Below are positions 1 to 9,708 of a DNA stretch of 64,000 nt, in pieces. Both the position numbers and the translations under genes were made by a program. Position 1 is the first letter of the stretch. Each line of letters begins with the position of its first letter. The stretch is from Paramacrobiotus metropolitanus (taxonomy: Eukaryota; Tardigrada; Eutardigrada; Parachela; Macrobiotidae). The stretch lies in the NCBI RefSeq assembly GCF_019649055.1, contig NW_026570304.1, positions 576,996 to 640,995 on the forward strand. Reading direction: 5' to 3'. Below the pieces are notes generated by a model, which saw nothing but the letters and a program-made list of their open reading frames with translations, searched no databases and was not told the origin of the DNA.

Positions 1-2819
1 CTCGTTAGTCGAGGGTTGATGCCAGGTCGGTTCGACTCGCATCGGAGCAGATTCTGCAGTGCTCGGTGGTCGGTTCTTACGGTAAATGGTCCGTGGTCGA
101 TGAAATGCTTAAATTTCTGCACGGCCCATACCACGGCCAAACATTCCCATTCGGTAACTCCAAAGTTGAGTTCCGGTCCACGTAGGACTCTGCTGGCGTA
201 GGCGATTGGGTGGTCGTCTTGTGAGATCACCGCGCCAAGTCCGGCTCCGCTTGCGTCACATTCGATGACGGTCTTCTTAGTCGGGTCGAACTTTGCCAGT
301 ACAGGTGCTTCTGTTAGCGCCTTCTTGATGTCGTTGAACTCAGCCGTGTGGGCTTCTGTCCAATCGAGCTTAATATTCTTGTCCTTCCGTAGGAGCTCGT
401 ACATTTTTGATGTCTTCTGAGCGTATCCTTTGATGAACTTTCGATAGTAGTTGGCCAGTCCGAGGAACGACCTAAGTTGCCATTCGGTTCTCGGGCAGCT
501 TTGTTCTGCAATACAGGCCACTTTCTCGTCATCGGTCTGGACTCCGTTCTTGCTAAGTACGTGTCCAAGAAACAGCAGTCTGTCCGTTCCGACCTCACAT
601 TTGGAGGGTTTGACCGTAAATCCAGCATCGCGGAGGCATTCGAGAGTTGCTCGGAAAGCCTCGAGGAAGTCTTCGAACGTTTTGCCGAAGAAGATGATGT
701 CGTCGATGTAGGCAAACACACCCTTCTTCCGAGCTGATGCTGTGATTTTGTCCATATGCATTTGGAAAGTTGCTGGTCCGTTGCAGACTCCAAACGGCAT
801 ACGGTTGAATCGCCACATGCCTTCGGGTGTTACGAAGGTCGTGTAGTCTTTGGATTGTTCGTCCATAGGAATTTGCCAAAAGCCGGACTGACAGTCTACT
901 TTGCCGTAGTATTCCATTCCGGCACATCGGTCCAGTAGCTCGTCCGGATTCGGTAATGGGTAGTTATTCTTTTTCGTGACCGCATTCAACTTGATATAGT
1001 TGATACAGAAGCGTGTTCCTACCGTGCCGTCTCCGTTCCGTTTCGCGGCTAAGACGACGGGGAAGCTCCATGCAGCCGATGACGTTTCGATTACTCCTTG
1101 GTCGAGCATCTCTTGCACGTGTTTTTGGATGAATTCGCGTCCCTTCCAGCTTGTCCTGGTGGGGTTCATCTTAATCGGCTGTGCGCCGTGGACGTCAATG
1201 GTATGTGTTACCCCTTTGACGTCTCCGTAGGGTTTCTTCGAGGTCGGAAATACGGTCCGGTAATCCCATGCAACTGCCTTCAGTTTGGCTAGTTGCTCAT
1301 CAGTTAAGTTTTTACCGAAGTTCATGGAGTCGATGATTCTTCTTCGTTCCTCCTGGGATTCGGCGTCTTCCGTTTCTACCTCTGCCGTGTTGACTCGTGC
1401 TTCTTCGACCTTCTGGTCGTCCGTCATCATTGTGAATGCTTCGGCTCGGCCCATCTGGGCACCTTTGCGTAAGGTTACCTCTCGATGAGTGTGGTTTGCC
1501 ACCATGACGGTGAATCGTTTCCCGTCATGTTTGGTTACGCCGTCCATAAATTCGATCCCGTCTCGTTCGGGGTCGGATTCACCGAGGTACATGAGTTTCT
1601 GGTCCTTGGATACCGGTACGTCCAGGACGACTTCTACCATAGTTACGGCTCGAGGGATGAGTTTGACCTTCCGTTGAGCTCGAACTCCTTTTGCCTCGAA
1701 AACTTCGAACTGGGGTTTTGGCTTCACTTCTCGAGTCGGGGGCCAAGTCTTCGCCACTCTGTGTGGGAGTTCCCATTCGACGAATTCGTTGTTGATTTCC
1801 GGTTCATATACATCAGCATATTGCATGTGTCCGAGTCGAACATCTTTCTTCAGCACCTTCGTTTGGTGAGTCGTGTTCTGAATGTTTATCCAGGCCGTGT
1901 CGTTTGTCGGTCGGATGTCGATCTTGGCTTCAATTGGCCGAATAGGTCGGACTACCCGTTGTAGGGTAGAGAAGTAAATTGGCCTTCTCGGGTCCATTGG
2001 TTTGGCCGTCCGTATCTTGATCGAACATGTTGACCATGCTGGGAGAGAGACTCGTTCGCTGTTAAAGACAACTTGTCGGTCTAACGCTTTTGTCTCTACG
2101 TGGGGGTCCAGCTTTAGGTGGTGGACTTCTGGGCATTTGTTGTCCAGGTCCAACTCTTCGATCATTGTTACTTTGGCAACTCGTGCCTTCCATGTGTTGA
2201 AGTGCTCCGACTTCTGTTGGTCGGTTAAGTTAGCCGAGGTCGGTTGTTCTGTTGACAACTGCTGGACCACTAAGGTTGGAGGTCGGAAATCGTCTTCTTC
2301 CGGTTTACCTCCTCCAAATTCCCATAAAGCCTTAAGTTGGTCGAGTTCCTCCTGTTGTTCGGAGTCGACTGGCTTAGGTTGTTCGGTTTGTTCCGGTTGC
2401 TCGACTATAAATTCTGTGTGAACTATAGTCCGCAATGCTGTCGTTAGTCGGACATCGTAGGTCGGTTCTTCGTCCTCCGATGACGAATCATCCGAGTCGT
2501 TTATGCTCGGTTTATCCGTCTTACAGTGTCGGACTGACAGATCGAATTCTTCGTCGTCGTCTTCTTCGGATTCTTCCGAAGGTCGGTTATCGGAGTCCGT
2601 GTCCGCCGAGTCGCTCGTACTCTGTATGTCCGAGTCGTCCGACTGGAAGTCGTCATTTTCGACGGTTGTTCCGTCTTCCTGTCCGACTTGCGGTATATTG
2701 CCGACTTCGACCTGTGTGGTCGGTTCGGCTTGGTCGACTTGCTCCGTCAGCTGGGTAAGTCGACTTGCTCCGTTCTGATTCTCAAGGTCGGTTGGTTGTG
2801 AGCCTATGTCGCTCAGCCA
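1..2819 (-). CDS. pol: Ty3/gypsy Pol: reverse transcriptase and RNase H (partial, runs off left edge)
   Basis: This frame stays open from the TGA at 2822-2820 to the left window edge, so integrase probably lies outside. Reverse transcriptase copies the element RNA into DNA and RNase H removes the RNA strand. Visible RT motifs are VDCQSGFWQIPMD, FNRMPFGVCNGPATFQ and the catalytic YIDD (699-710). RNase H shows the first Asp in ECDASGAGLGAVI and the later TDHRAL block. Upstream of RT, roughly 2.0-2.8 kb, is a Ser/Asp/Glu-rich linker of unknown role. No Met codon occurs in frame between 2819 and 2166, so translation from an upstream ORF is more likely than a private start. The protease ORF is in the same frame across the TGA. 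The family assignment is firm; how Pol is produced is inference. Confidence 0.92.
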
Positions 2820-5138
2820 TCAGATGCTCGTCTGTTGGGGCTTCCGAAAGCGGTCTACCTTCCGTTCCTGTTGCGGAGGTGACGGTGACGACGGTCTGTC
2901 GTCCGACCACGTTAAGTCGTGATGAGCCTTTATGGCCCGTACCACTCCGTCAATGTTGTCCTTGCAGATGGTACACTGATAAGGTTTATCAGGTTCCTCC
3001 AGGATTACGTCGTCCTGGGGTTTCGGTGGGCTACTCGCGAAGTGCACTGTGGTCGGAGTATGCTCCTCTATTGGCGGTAATGGGTCGGGTACATGTCGCG
3101 TTATAGCGGTGTCCTCGCCATACCGTTGCCAAAATGCGGTCGTTGACGATTCTCCGTGCAACTGAACTCGCTGCATGTAGGCAAAAAGTTGAAAGCCTAG
3201 TTCTTGGCAAGGCATTTCCAAAGGTCGTGGGACGGGAAGTCCGTATTCCATGTACTGTCGATGGATCGGAATTCGTTCGTCTTCCCATTCCCATGCTTCG
3301 TCCTCTATGTCGTTCATGAGGGCGATTACGGATTCACACATTTGTTGTGCGTCTCGTATTTGCTCGTATGTTACCGCTCCGTTTTGTCGCAGAGTGGTCA
3401 CCATCTCCAACGTCCGTTGGTCGAGAAAGTGTCGAGCTCCCGAGAACCAAGTTCGGTACTTTTGTCGTACTCGTTCTAGGTTCTGGGCATCCGCTTCAGC
3501 GGGTGCCTCTGGTATCGGGATAGACTTCAGTACCGTCTTTGCCGGTCGTAGTGTACCGTTGCGTATCCGTTTCTGATAGTGTTCTATCACGTTGTGGAGT
3601 GCTAGTTCCTCCAGCAGGGTGCGGTTCGTATCCCGGCAATCGCGGCAGATTTTACGTGTGGAGTTCGCCGGGTGATCAAGCCGACTAATCCGAGCTTCGT
3701 TTCCTACCGTGTCCGATGCCTCTGGTATCGGGATAGACTGCGCTACCATCTTTCGTTCCGTTTGTTCCGGGATTGGGATTGGTGTGAGAATGAAGGTGAA
3801 CTTCGAATGCAGGTAGTCGCATCCGAGTAGCACTGGGATATCCGCTTCGGTCGGCTGGACATGGAAGGTGTGGTGGCTAGTAAAGCCCTGCATTGTTACA
3901 GGTGCCGTACAGCAGTGTGACACTACGAAGGCGACTTGTCCGCCCACTCCAAGTATTTTGGTGTAATGTCCGAGGGGTTGCATCGTTAAACCGTTCCTCT
4001 CGCAAAACCGTTGTTCGATGAGCGAAGTTTCCGCTCCGGTATCTAACATCGCCATTGTGGGCGTGGATCCGACTTGGATTTCGTGTGTCCAAGCTCGAGC
4101 TGTTTTCGGTTTCTTGTGTGTTCCCTTCTCGAAGGTTACTTCCCGTATCGTTGGTTTGATGGGAATTAGTGACACCGGTCCGTGGTCGGCTGGCTGTTGA
4201 GTTGAACTTTGTGTAAGTTCGACTCCGACTTTACCCGCTTCCTGTACCTCAGGTCGGTTAGCTACTCCGTCCTCCGGTAATTTGGTGGTTCGGAACCGTT
4301 GTGCCTGAGCCAATATCCTTTCCTCAATTGAGTCGTCTGTTGGTCTCAATTTCGACCACATATAGTCGATGTTGAGGAATGTTCGAGAACTGGCTATCGT
4401 TCTGGCTGGTCGCTCTTTTGGCTGGAAGAGGTCCGCTTCTCCCGGCCGAGAGTAAACGGGTACCTGTGCTTCCAATGGGACTGTTTCCCATTCTTCGACT
4501 TCTCCTTCCGATTCTTCGGCGAGGTCGATAGCTGCCATTGTCGCAGCGTATCTATCCGTTGCGCGTGCGGATGATACATTGGGGAAGTTTCTGTTGCCCC
4601 TGTGCGTGAATCGGCGTCCCGGTCCTCCGCGTCTTGGGCATCGTCTGGCCTGCTCGGTTGAGTTTATCCTCACCGGCAATCCGGTCCAACTTCCGTGTCC
4701 GGGCCGTACTACGTCACTTTGTGTGACGGACGGCGCAGTCGCATTGTTTGCGCTGCTTAGGTTGGGCAATTCCTGCGTTCCGACCTCCGACGTTCCAGCT
4801 TCAAATCGAGGGGCTGGGTCGGTCGCCTCGAGTGCCTGTTGCATCCCGGGCCACGCTTCGACGGTGCCGTTGTTGGCGTACACGCCGAGCTGAGCGGCTA
4901 ACTTCCGAGCCGTCTCCGCCTCCTTTGTGGAGGTCGATATCGCCTTTGCGAAATCCTCCTCGGAACTGTTTTCGTTTAGTCCGAGTAGTTGAAGGATGGT
5001 GGCTACCTGTTGGTAGCCTTCCTCAATGGTCGTAGGGAAGTTCAATTCGTTCCAGGGGGTAAGCGGTTGGTTAGTGGGGTTATCCTTGTCCGGTGGTTCG
5101 GTCGGATGTTGGAGGTCGAATGAGTCACCGGAGCTCAT
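2820..5138 (-). CDS. Ty3/gypsy protease ORF (pro region of Gag-Pol)
   Basis: A 772-residue ORF containing a retropepsin-like aspartic protease. The active-site block MLDTGAETSLIE has its catalytic Asp near residue 366, and a downstream hydrophobic LLGCDYL block fits the second half of the fold. Retropepsins act as dimers that cut Gag and Gag-Pol during particle maturation. The N-terminal ~350 residues are low complexity and unrecognised. Near the C terminus CTICKDNIDGVVRAIKAHH could bind zinc. The ATG overlaps the gag stop (ATGA), but a -1 frameshift signal immediately upstream in the correct phase is the better explanation for expression. The ORF ends in TGA, directly continuous in frame with RT. 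Confidence 0.9.
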   Translation of the reverse strand: MSSGDSFDLQHPTEPPDKDNPTNQPLTPWNELNFPTTIEEGYQQVATILQLLGLNENSSEEDFAKAISTSTKEAETARKLAAQLGVYANNGTVEAWPGMQQALEATDPAPRFEAGTSEVGTQELPNLSSANNATAPSVTQSDVVRPGHGSWTGLPVRINSTEQARRCPRRGGPGRRFTHRGNRNFPNVSSARATDRYAATMAAIDLAEESEGEVEEWETVPLEAQVPVYSRPGEADLFQPKERPARTIASSRTFLNIDYMWSKLRPTDDSIEERILAQAQRFRTTKLPEDGVANRPEVQEAGKVGVELTQSSTQQPADHGPVSLIPIKPTIREVTFEKGTHKKPKTARAWTHEIQVGSTPTMAMLDTGAETSLIEQRFCERNGLTMQPLGHYTKILGVGGQVAFVVSHCCTAPVTMQGFTSHHTFHVQPTEADIPVLLGCDYLHSKFTFILTPIPIPEQTERKMVAQSIPIPEASDTVGNEARISRLDHPANSTRKICRDCRDTNRTLLEELALHNVIEHYQKRIRNGTLRPAKTVLKSIPIPEAPAEADAQNLERVRQKYRTWFSGARHFLDQRTLEMVTTLRQNGAVTYEQIRDAQQMCESVIALMNDIEDEAWEWEDERIPIHRQYMEYGLPVPRPLEMPCQELGFQLFAYMQRVQLHGESSTTAFWQRYGEDTAITRHVPDPLPPIEEHTPTTVHFASSPPKPQDDVILEEPDKPYQCTICKDNIDGVVRAIKAHHDLTWSDDRPSSPSPPQQERKVDRFRKPQQTSI

Positions 5139-5156
5139 CGACCTTGGGCGTTTCCC
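5089..5156 (-). promoter_or_regulatory. -1 ribosomal frameshift signal (slippery site plus predicted pseudoknot) between gag and protease
   Basis: On the minus strand the heptamer GGGAAAC (5156-5150) sits in gag phase as G GGA AAC, 12 nt before the gag stop. A -1 slip there enters the protease frame without meeting a stop. After a 5-nt spacer, AGGTCGA (5144-5138) pairs with TCGACCT (5119-5113), and TCCGGTG (5132-5126), inside that loop, pairs with CACCGGA (5095-5089). Two perfect 7-bp stems in this interleaved order form an H-type pseudoknot. Such signals set Gag to Gag-Pol ratios in retroviruses. The pairing is seen in the sequence; activity is inferred. Confidence 0.8.
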
Positions 5157-6718
5157 GGGGAGTTACTCCGAGCCGGCCCATTGTTGGGTGGCGTCGAATT
5201 CAGTGACTGGCGGGGCGGCAACGGTTCTCTGTATGCCGGGGAACCTTGTTGGTTCCCACCGCTATTGTTGCGGTTTCCGCCATTCCCCTGGCCGGGCGAC
5301 CGGTTTCCGTTACCGGAGCTACCCGAGCCTCCTGCCTGTTGGCGTTGGCGCGGCGGCGGCACGATATCCTTCCAGAAGGGATTGGCCGAGCCCACCGGGC
5401 CATTCGTCGAGTATCGGCGGTACCAGTCGTCGTACCACCGAAGGTTCGGATTGTTATCCGAGCCATAGATGCAGCGCGACTCGTCATGGTTATTGAACAT
5501 GCAGTGCCTGCACCCGAAGGTCTTGTCCTTCGTCCACTGGAAGAAGGCTGCTTCCATTTTGTCGACATACGTCGTCCCTTGCCGAGCACTTTGCTGTGCC
5601 TGGGGAGGTCGGTTGCCTTGTGGGCCGCCGCCTCCGCCACGGTTAGGGAAGTTCCCACGGCCACGATTCCCGCCGCCGCGTCCTCTACCGCGACCATAGC
5701 CTCCGCCACCGTATCCTTGTGGAGGATACTGTCCGTAAGCGGAGTACCCCTGGTTGGAGTTCTGTCCGTAACCAAAACCTGTGTTGTTTTGGTTACCTCC
5801 CGGGCTATAACCTGGGCCGCCGTAGTTGTTAACTGGGGCTCCTGTTCCAGGCGCCGGGGGATTCAGGTTCGTTGCCGCCGCGCCCGCCCAAGTCTGTTGC
5901 TGGACTGGTGCCTGTTGCATCGGTGGCGTCGGCGCCGGACTCAGTTGTCCGTACTGTGCCGTTGGAGTTTGATATCCCGGCATCATGTGGGGCTGATATC
6001 CGGTCTGTTGCGGTATCGCCGTAGGTGGAGCCGAAGCAGGTGCAGGTGTTGCTGCCCGGACTCTGGCATAATCACTGTCACGTGATTTGCGTACCTCGTA
6101 CATCTCTTTGCCGTTAACAAAGTCCCGCAGATAGTCGCGGAATTCGATCGGCGTTGACGGCATCCTGATTTCCAGGGCCTCCCGTAGTTTGGGCTCATGG
6201 ATGTTCTCCTTCAGATGGTACAGGATTATTTTATCCGTGATTGTTGGGACTTGGGACTTCATGAACATCATCGCGTCGTAGTAGTGTTCTGGCGTTTCTT
6301 CGCCGAACCGGAATATCCGTTTGTTAATTCGGGATATCATGTTCACTTCTTTGTTCTTGTCCGCAAATCGCTGCTCGAATTTGGTCAGCCATAAGTTGAC
6401 TGGCCATCCGCCAAGTGGTTCTCCGGCGGCTTCGAGGGTGTGCCATTCTTTTGCTTGGCCGTCCTGTTCGGCTATCAGGTCGGACATAAAGGTCTGATCG
6501 TCTTCGTACCATCGTTGGGCTTGACGATACAGGCTTCGAATTTGCTTGAGCCACCCTTGAAGTTTCGTGTGGTCGCCATCGAACGGCGGTAAGGGTTGCC
6601 GACGTCCGTGGGTCATTGCGCGTATTAAAGCGACGTGTGTTGGGTCCTGTCCGAGAGGAATCGCAGCCGGCGCAGCTTGTTGTGCAGCCGGGGCGGGTGA
6701 CGGGTTGGCGTATGGCAT
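5135..6718 (-). CDS. gag: Ty3/gypsy Gag: capsid and nucleocapsid
   Basis: A 527-residue ORF. The N-terminal half resembles a Ty3-type capsid domain, with helical blocks such as LQGWLKQIRSLYRQAQ and LWLTKFEQRFADKN. A Gly/Gln/Tyr/Asn-rich linker follows, then a canonical CX2CX4HX4C zinc knuckle (CRHCMFNNHDESRC), then a Gly/Ser/Asn-rich tail. Gag forms the particle and binds element RNA. The same frame remains protein-like (Gln/Asp/Tyr-rich) upstream of this ATG up to a run of four C at 6858-6855, where the ORF2 frame loses sense. ORF2 and Gag may therefore have been one polypeptide split by a single-base change. The gag stop overlaps the protease ATG. Confidence 0.9.
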   Translation of the reverse strand: MPYANPSPAPAAQQAAPAAIPLGQDPTHVALIRAMTHGRRQPLPPFDGDHTKLQGWLKQIRSLYRQAQRWYEDDQTFMSDLIAEQDGQAKEWHTLEAAGEPLGGWPVNLWLTKFEQRFADKNKEVNMISRINKRIFRFGEETPEHYYDAMMFMKSQVPTITDKIILYHLKENIHEPKLREALEIRMPSTPIEFRDYLRDFVNGKEMYEVRKSRDSDYARVRAATPAPASAPPTAIPQQTGYQPHMMPGYQTPTAQYGQLSPAPTPPMQQAPVQQQTWAGAAATNLNPPAPGTGAPVNNYGGPGYSPGGNQNNTGFGYGQNSNQGYSAYGQYPPQGYGGGGYGRGRGRGGGNRGRGNFPNRGGGGGPQGNRPPQAQQSARQGTTYVDKMEAAFFQWTKDKTFGCRHCMFNNHDESRCIYGSDNNPNLRWYDDWYRRYSTNGPVGSANPFWKDIVPPPRQRQQAGGSGSSGNGNRSPGQGNGGNRNNSGGNQQGSPAYREPLPPRQSLNSTPPNNGPARSNSPGNAQGR

Positions 6719-8379
6719 GTGACCTTGTTGGTCGTCGTACGCCTCCTGTTGGTAGGCTTCATCGTCATGCCCGTCGTATCCGTCCTGTTGCGGATACCGA
6801 GCCTGAGCCTGGTCTTCGTGACGAGGCTGCTGCGGCCGTCCTCCATACTGTTGTGGGGAGGCGCTCGATTTTGTCTCGGCGCCTGCGGGTAGAATCCACT
6901 TGGCTGATCGTAGATTCTCCCGTACCGGTCGGGCTGTGTTCCCTGAGCCGGCATCCGACCTTGTGTGGGTCGATTTGGAGGCCTCCGGCCTTGTTGGTCG
7001 GAGCTATCTTCTCCGTTTCGTCCGTCCTGCTGCTGGTCGGCCGTGTTGAATGACCGAGCTCGCCCGCGTTCCGAGTCGAACTGCGGGTTCTGGCGGACGA
7101 AGGTCGGGTTGGAGTTCGTCCGTGGTGGGCGATATGCCTCCGTGCCAGGTCTTGGTGGCTGAATTGGGAGACGTTCGGCATCCGTTGTCCGATCTCCTCT
7201 AGTATTGGGTATCGGAGCGTACATTGTTGTTCGCGTCGCATACAAGGTGCTAGTGTATGCACCGGCTGACGTAGTTGTCGCCACGTTCGTCGTTGGTACC
7301 CGTGGTGTCGCTGTCGACGTGTTGTGTTCCGGTTCCGGAGCACTCGGTACCGTTGGCGGTTGTGGGATTGTCCCCACGCTCGGGTCGGTTGTCAAGACTC
7401 CGACAAAGTAGGAGGTGTTGTTTTCCTTCTTCGCCATTTCCTGGGTCGGGTTGATTCCCCACAGGATGTCACTGATTGTTCGTGACGGCTGTTGATCCTG
7501 TGCCATGGACGTCCGGTATGAAGGAGGTTCAGCCCGACTTTGCTCTCGGTATGAAGGGAGTTCGACCTGGCTTTGTTCCAGGTGTAAAGTAAGTTCGACC
7601 TGGCTTTGTTCCAGGTGTTTCTTTTCCTCCCTCAGGCACCGTGTTTCGGTGTCCATCTCGTCCATTTGCCTCATCATTTCCGTGAGGTTGCGGGCGGCTT
7701 GTTCGCCGAACTCATACAACTCGACTTCGCGGGCTTCCAGGTAAAGGATGCGGCTGTGTTGCGCCTCGTTTACCTTTTGAGCCTCGTTCAGGTTGTACTC
7801 CAGTTGAGCTCGGAGTTTCTGTTCATCCTTGAGGACTTTGTTCAGACCGTGGACCTGGTCGGCTAGCTGAGCGTTTGCTTCCACCAGGTCGACATCGGCT
7901 GTCCTTTGGTTAGGAAAGCCCATGTCCCGAGCGTTCTCGTCGATAAACCGGCGTCCCATTCTGGTGAAGACAAGTTCGATTTCCGACTCGAGCTCGTTTA
8001 CTCTGTGTGTTAGGCGGTCGATCTCGTCATCGGCCTTCTTCAGTTCCACCACGTATCTATCGACTTCACTTCGATAGACCTCGGCTTCTTCGTTGGCCGT
8101 GTTGAGTTGCTGGTGGAACGCTCCGGCTGCCTGCTCCGACTCGACCAGTGCGGTCTGTACGTCGGCCAGGTCTTTCTGTGTGTCTTCGAGCGCCTTGTTC
8201 GCTTCATCAAGCTCCTTCTTGATCTCGAAGACGGCTGCGGTTGACCGCTCCAATCTGCCAGTGAGTATTGCGATTTGGTCGTCCTCATATCGACACGGTA
8301 GGTCAGCTCGCTTCAGTATGGCGTTGAGCCGGTCGATTTCTCGTTGTGGGGTGGCGATGCCTTTGTTGGCGTCGGCCAT
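6625..8379 (-). CDS. Gypsy-element ORF2: coiled-coil, proline-rich Gag-like protein
   Basis: A 584-residue ORF. Residues ~1-270 are strongly heptad-like and charged (for example FEIKKELDEANKALEDTQKD), predicting a long coiled coil. They are followed by direct repeats of HLEQSQVELP type and then a Pro/Thr/Arg-rich disordered half. It lies between ORF1 and Gag of the same element. The last ~75 residues, after the C run at 6858-6855, become Arg/Thr-rich and look like an out-of-frame reading, whereas the gag frame looks natural there. ORF2 is in the same frame as ORF1, separated by a TAG and 14 codons. A self-assembly role as an N-terminal Gag extension is an inference; I know no named family for it. 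Confidence 0.75.
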   Translation of the reverse strand: MADANKGIATPQREIDRLNAILKRADLPCRYEDDQIAILTGRLERSTAAVFEIKKELDEANKALEDTQKDLADVQTALVESEQAAGAFHQQLNTANEEAEVYRSEVDRYVVELKKADDEIDRLTHRVNELESEIELVFTRMGRRFIDENARDMGFPNQRTADVDLVEANAQLADQVHGLNKVLKDEQKLRAQLEYNLNEAQKVNEAQHSRILYLEAREVELYEFGEQAARNLTEMMRQMDEMDTETRCLREEKKHLEQSQVELTLHLEQSQVELPSYREQSRAEPPSYRTSMAQDQQPSRTISDILWGINPTQEMAKKENNTSYFVGVLTTDPSVGTIPQPPTVPSAPEPEHNTSTATPRVPTTNVATTTSAGAYTSTLYATRTTMYAPIPNTRGDRTTDAERLPIQPPRPGTEAYRPPRTNSNPTFVRQNPQFDSERGRARSFNTADQQQDGRNGEDSSDQQGRRPPNRPTQGRMPAQGTQPDRYGRIYDQPSGFYPQAPRQNRAPPHNSMEDGRSSLVTKTRLRLGIRNRTDTTGMTMKPTNRRRTTTNKVTCHTPTRHPPRLHNKLRRLRFLSDRTQHTSL

Positions 8380-8421
8380 ATCTCGTTCCCACTTCCTTCG
8401 TTCAAGTTTGTGGGTGTCCGC

Positions 8422-9708
8422 CTAGTTGCGGAGTGACCCTTCCGTTGAGTTTACAATTTGGTCTGCCAAAGCGATCTGTGTGATCAGCTTACGGCATCTC
8501 GCACGGAGTAGGTCGACGTTTTCGATCTTCTCGGGTGGTGTTGCCGCTATCCACTTCTTGGCCGTATATTCGAGTGCACTGGCCTGGTAGGTGAGGTCGT
8601 CCTGGTTGGACTTCACCGGCGTTGTGAAGAATCCATCCGCACTGTTCGGTCTTGACACCTTTGTCGTGTCAAAGACTTCATCGTTCGGTGTCGGGGTTCT
8701 TTCGCTACCAAGTTCGCCAGGTTCGAACATTAGCGGGGAAGGTCGGATCTTCAGGTCGACAGGTCGACTTTGTGTCGCCTTAGTCGACTTCGCCGTTTGT
8801 TGAGCTTCGGTTACTCGAGTCGATTCGCTTCCAGTTGGCGAAGGTCGGCTCAACGGTGAAATGATCCGTTCGGTGGGCGCCGGTATGCTAGTCGGTGATC
8901 CAGCTGGGCGAGGGCCGCTTCGTGGCGGTACCTCGGAATCTTCCGTTCCGGTCGGTAGTTTAGTCGACTGGACGGCCGCATCCGACTTTGTGTCGGTTGA
9001 TTGCCGTTCCAGGGAGGTCGGTTGCTTGTTGCCGACTTCCTTTCCTCCGACCCTCGAGGTCGGTGAAATCCTTCCGACCTGTGTAGTCGGTTGAATTTTG
9101 CCAACTCCTGATGTCAGTTTTTCCATTCCAGTCGAGGTCGGTTGTTCGACCTCTGAAGCTGCTGGCAGGTCGGCCTTCTGTTGGTCGACTTCCCTAGTCG
9201 GAGATTTTCGCTCGGCCTGTGTGGTCGGCGATTTCCTTCCAACTTGGTTAGTCGGTGTGCCCGTGTTGGACGAGGTCGGTTTCGGCACTTCTTCCGTCCT
9301 CTTGGGTGATTGCCGTCCGAGCTCGGTGGCTTCTGTGGCCGTTACCAAGTCTTGAGCTCTTTGTGAGCTCGGCTCCAGGTCGGCATGAGACAATGTGGTC
9401 TCTGCCTGTAGCTGTTCCATATCCCCCCCGGTCGGGTGGGACGGGGCTGCCACGTCAGCTTGGGTGTCCAGGAATGTTTTATCCCTGGCGTCCTCAAAAC
9501 TGTCATCCGAGGTCGGATTCGAGTCGGCTAGGAGAATCCGCTCGTTGCGCCTCTCCCTTGCCTCAGCCGACTTAGTCGAGTCGGTTGAGGACGGCTGACT
9601 TTTGTCCTGACCGGCGTACCTGAGTGAGTACTTTCCGGTCGTATTCGCACGCCGCGAGTAGTCCTTGTTGAACTTCTTGGCGTATTCGTTCTCACGGGAG
9701 TTCGACAT
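8422..9708 (-). CDS. Gypsy-element ORF1: disordered Ser/Thr/Pro-rich protein
   Basis: A 428-residue ORF that is the first in the element, starting at ATG 9708 after a leader. It is rich in Ser, Thr, Pro, Lys and Glu. Imperfect internal repeats of the type QVGRKSPTTQAERKSPT occur in the middle third, and a short helical C-terminal segment (LLRARCRKLITQIALADQIV) follows. I recognise no domain. The stop is TAG (8424-8422) with ORF2 in the same frame downstream, so it could be the N-terminal part of an oversized Gag if the TAG was once a sense codon (CAG) or is read through. Long uninterrupted coding length and position argue that it is a real gene. Confidence 0.7.
   Translation of the reverse strand: MSNSRENEYAKKFNKDYSRRANTTGKYSLRYAGQDKSQPSSTDSTKSAEARERRNERILLADSNPTSDDSFEDARDKTFLDTQADVAAPSHPTGGDMEQLQAETTLSHADLEPSSQRAQDLVTATEATELGRQSPKRTEEVPKPTSSNTGTPTNQVGRKSPTTQAERKSPTREVDQQKADLPAASEVEQPTSTGMEKLTSGVGKIQPTTQVGRISPTSRVGGKEVGNKQPTSLERQSTDTKSDAAVQSTKLPTGTEDSEVPPRSGPRPAGSPTSIPAPTERIISPLSRPSPTGSESTRVTEAQQTAKSTKATQSRPVDLKIRPSPLMFEPGELGSERTPTPNDEVFDTTKVSRPNSADGFFTTPVKSNQDDLTYQASALEYTAKKWIAATPPEKIENVDLLRARCRKLITQIALADQIVNSTEGSLRN

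Noticed and set aside
2818-2820. Separate start codon for RT at the TGATG overlap
   Set aside because: That ATG is in a different frame and stops after about a dozen codons.
5181-6085. Plus-strand ORFs of up to 279 codons opposite gag
   Set aside because: Shadow frames of the GC-rich Gag linker; gag on the minus strand has a capsid-like domain and a zinc knuckle.
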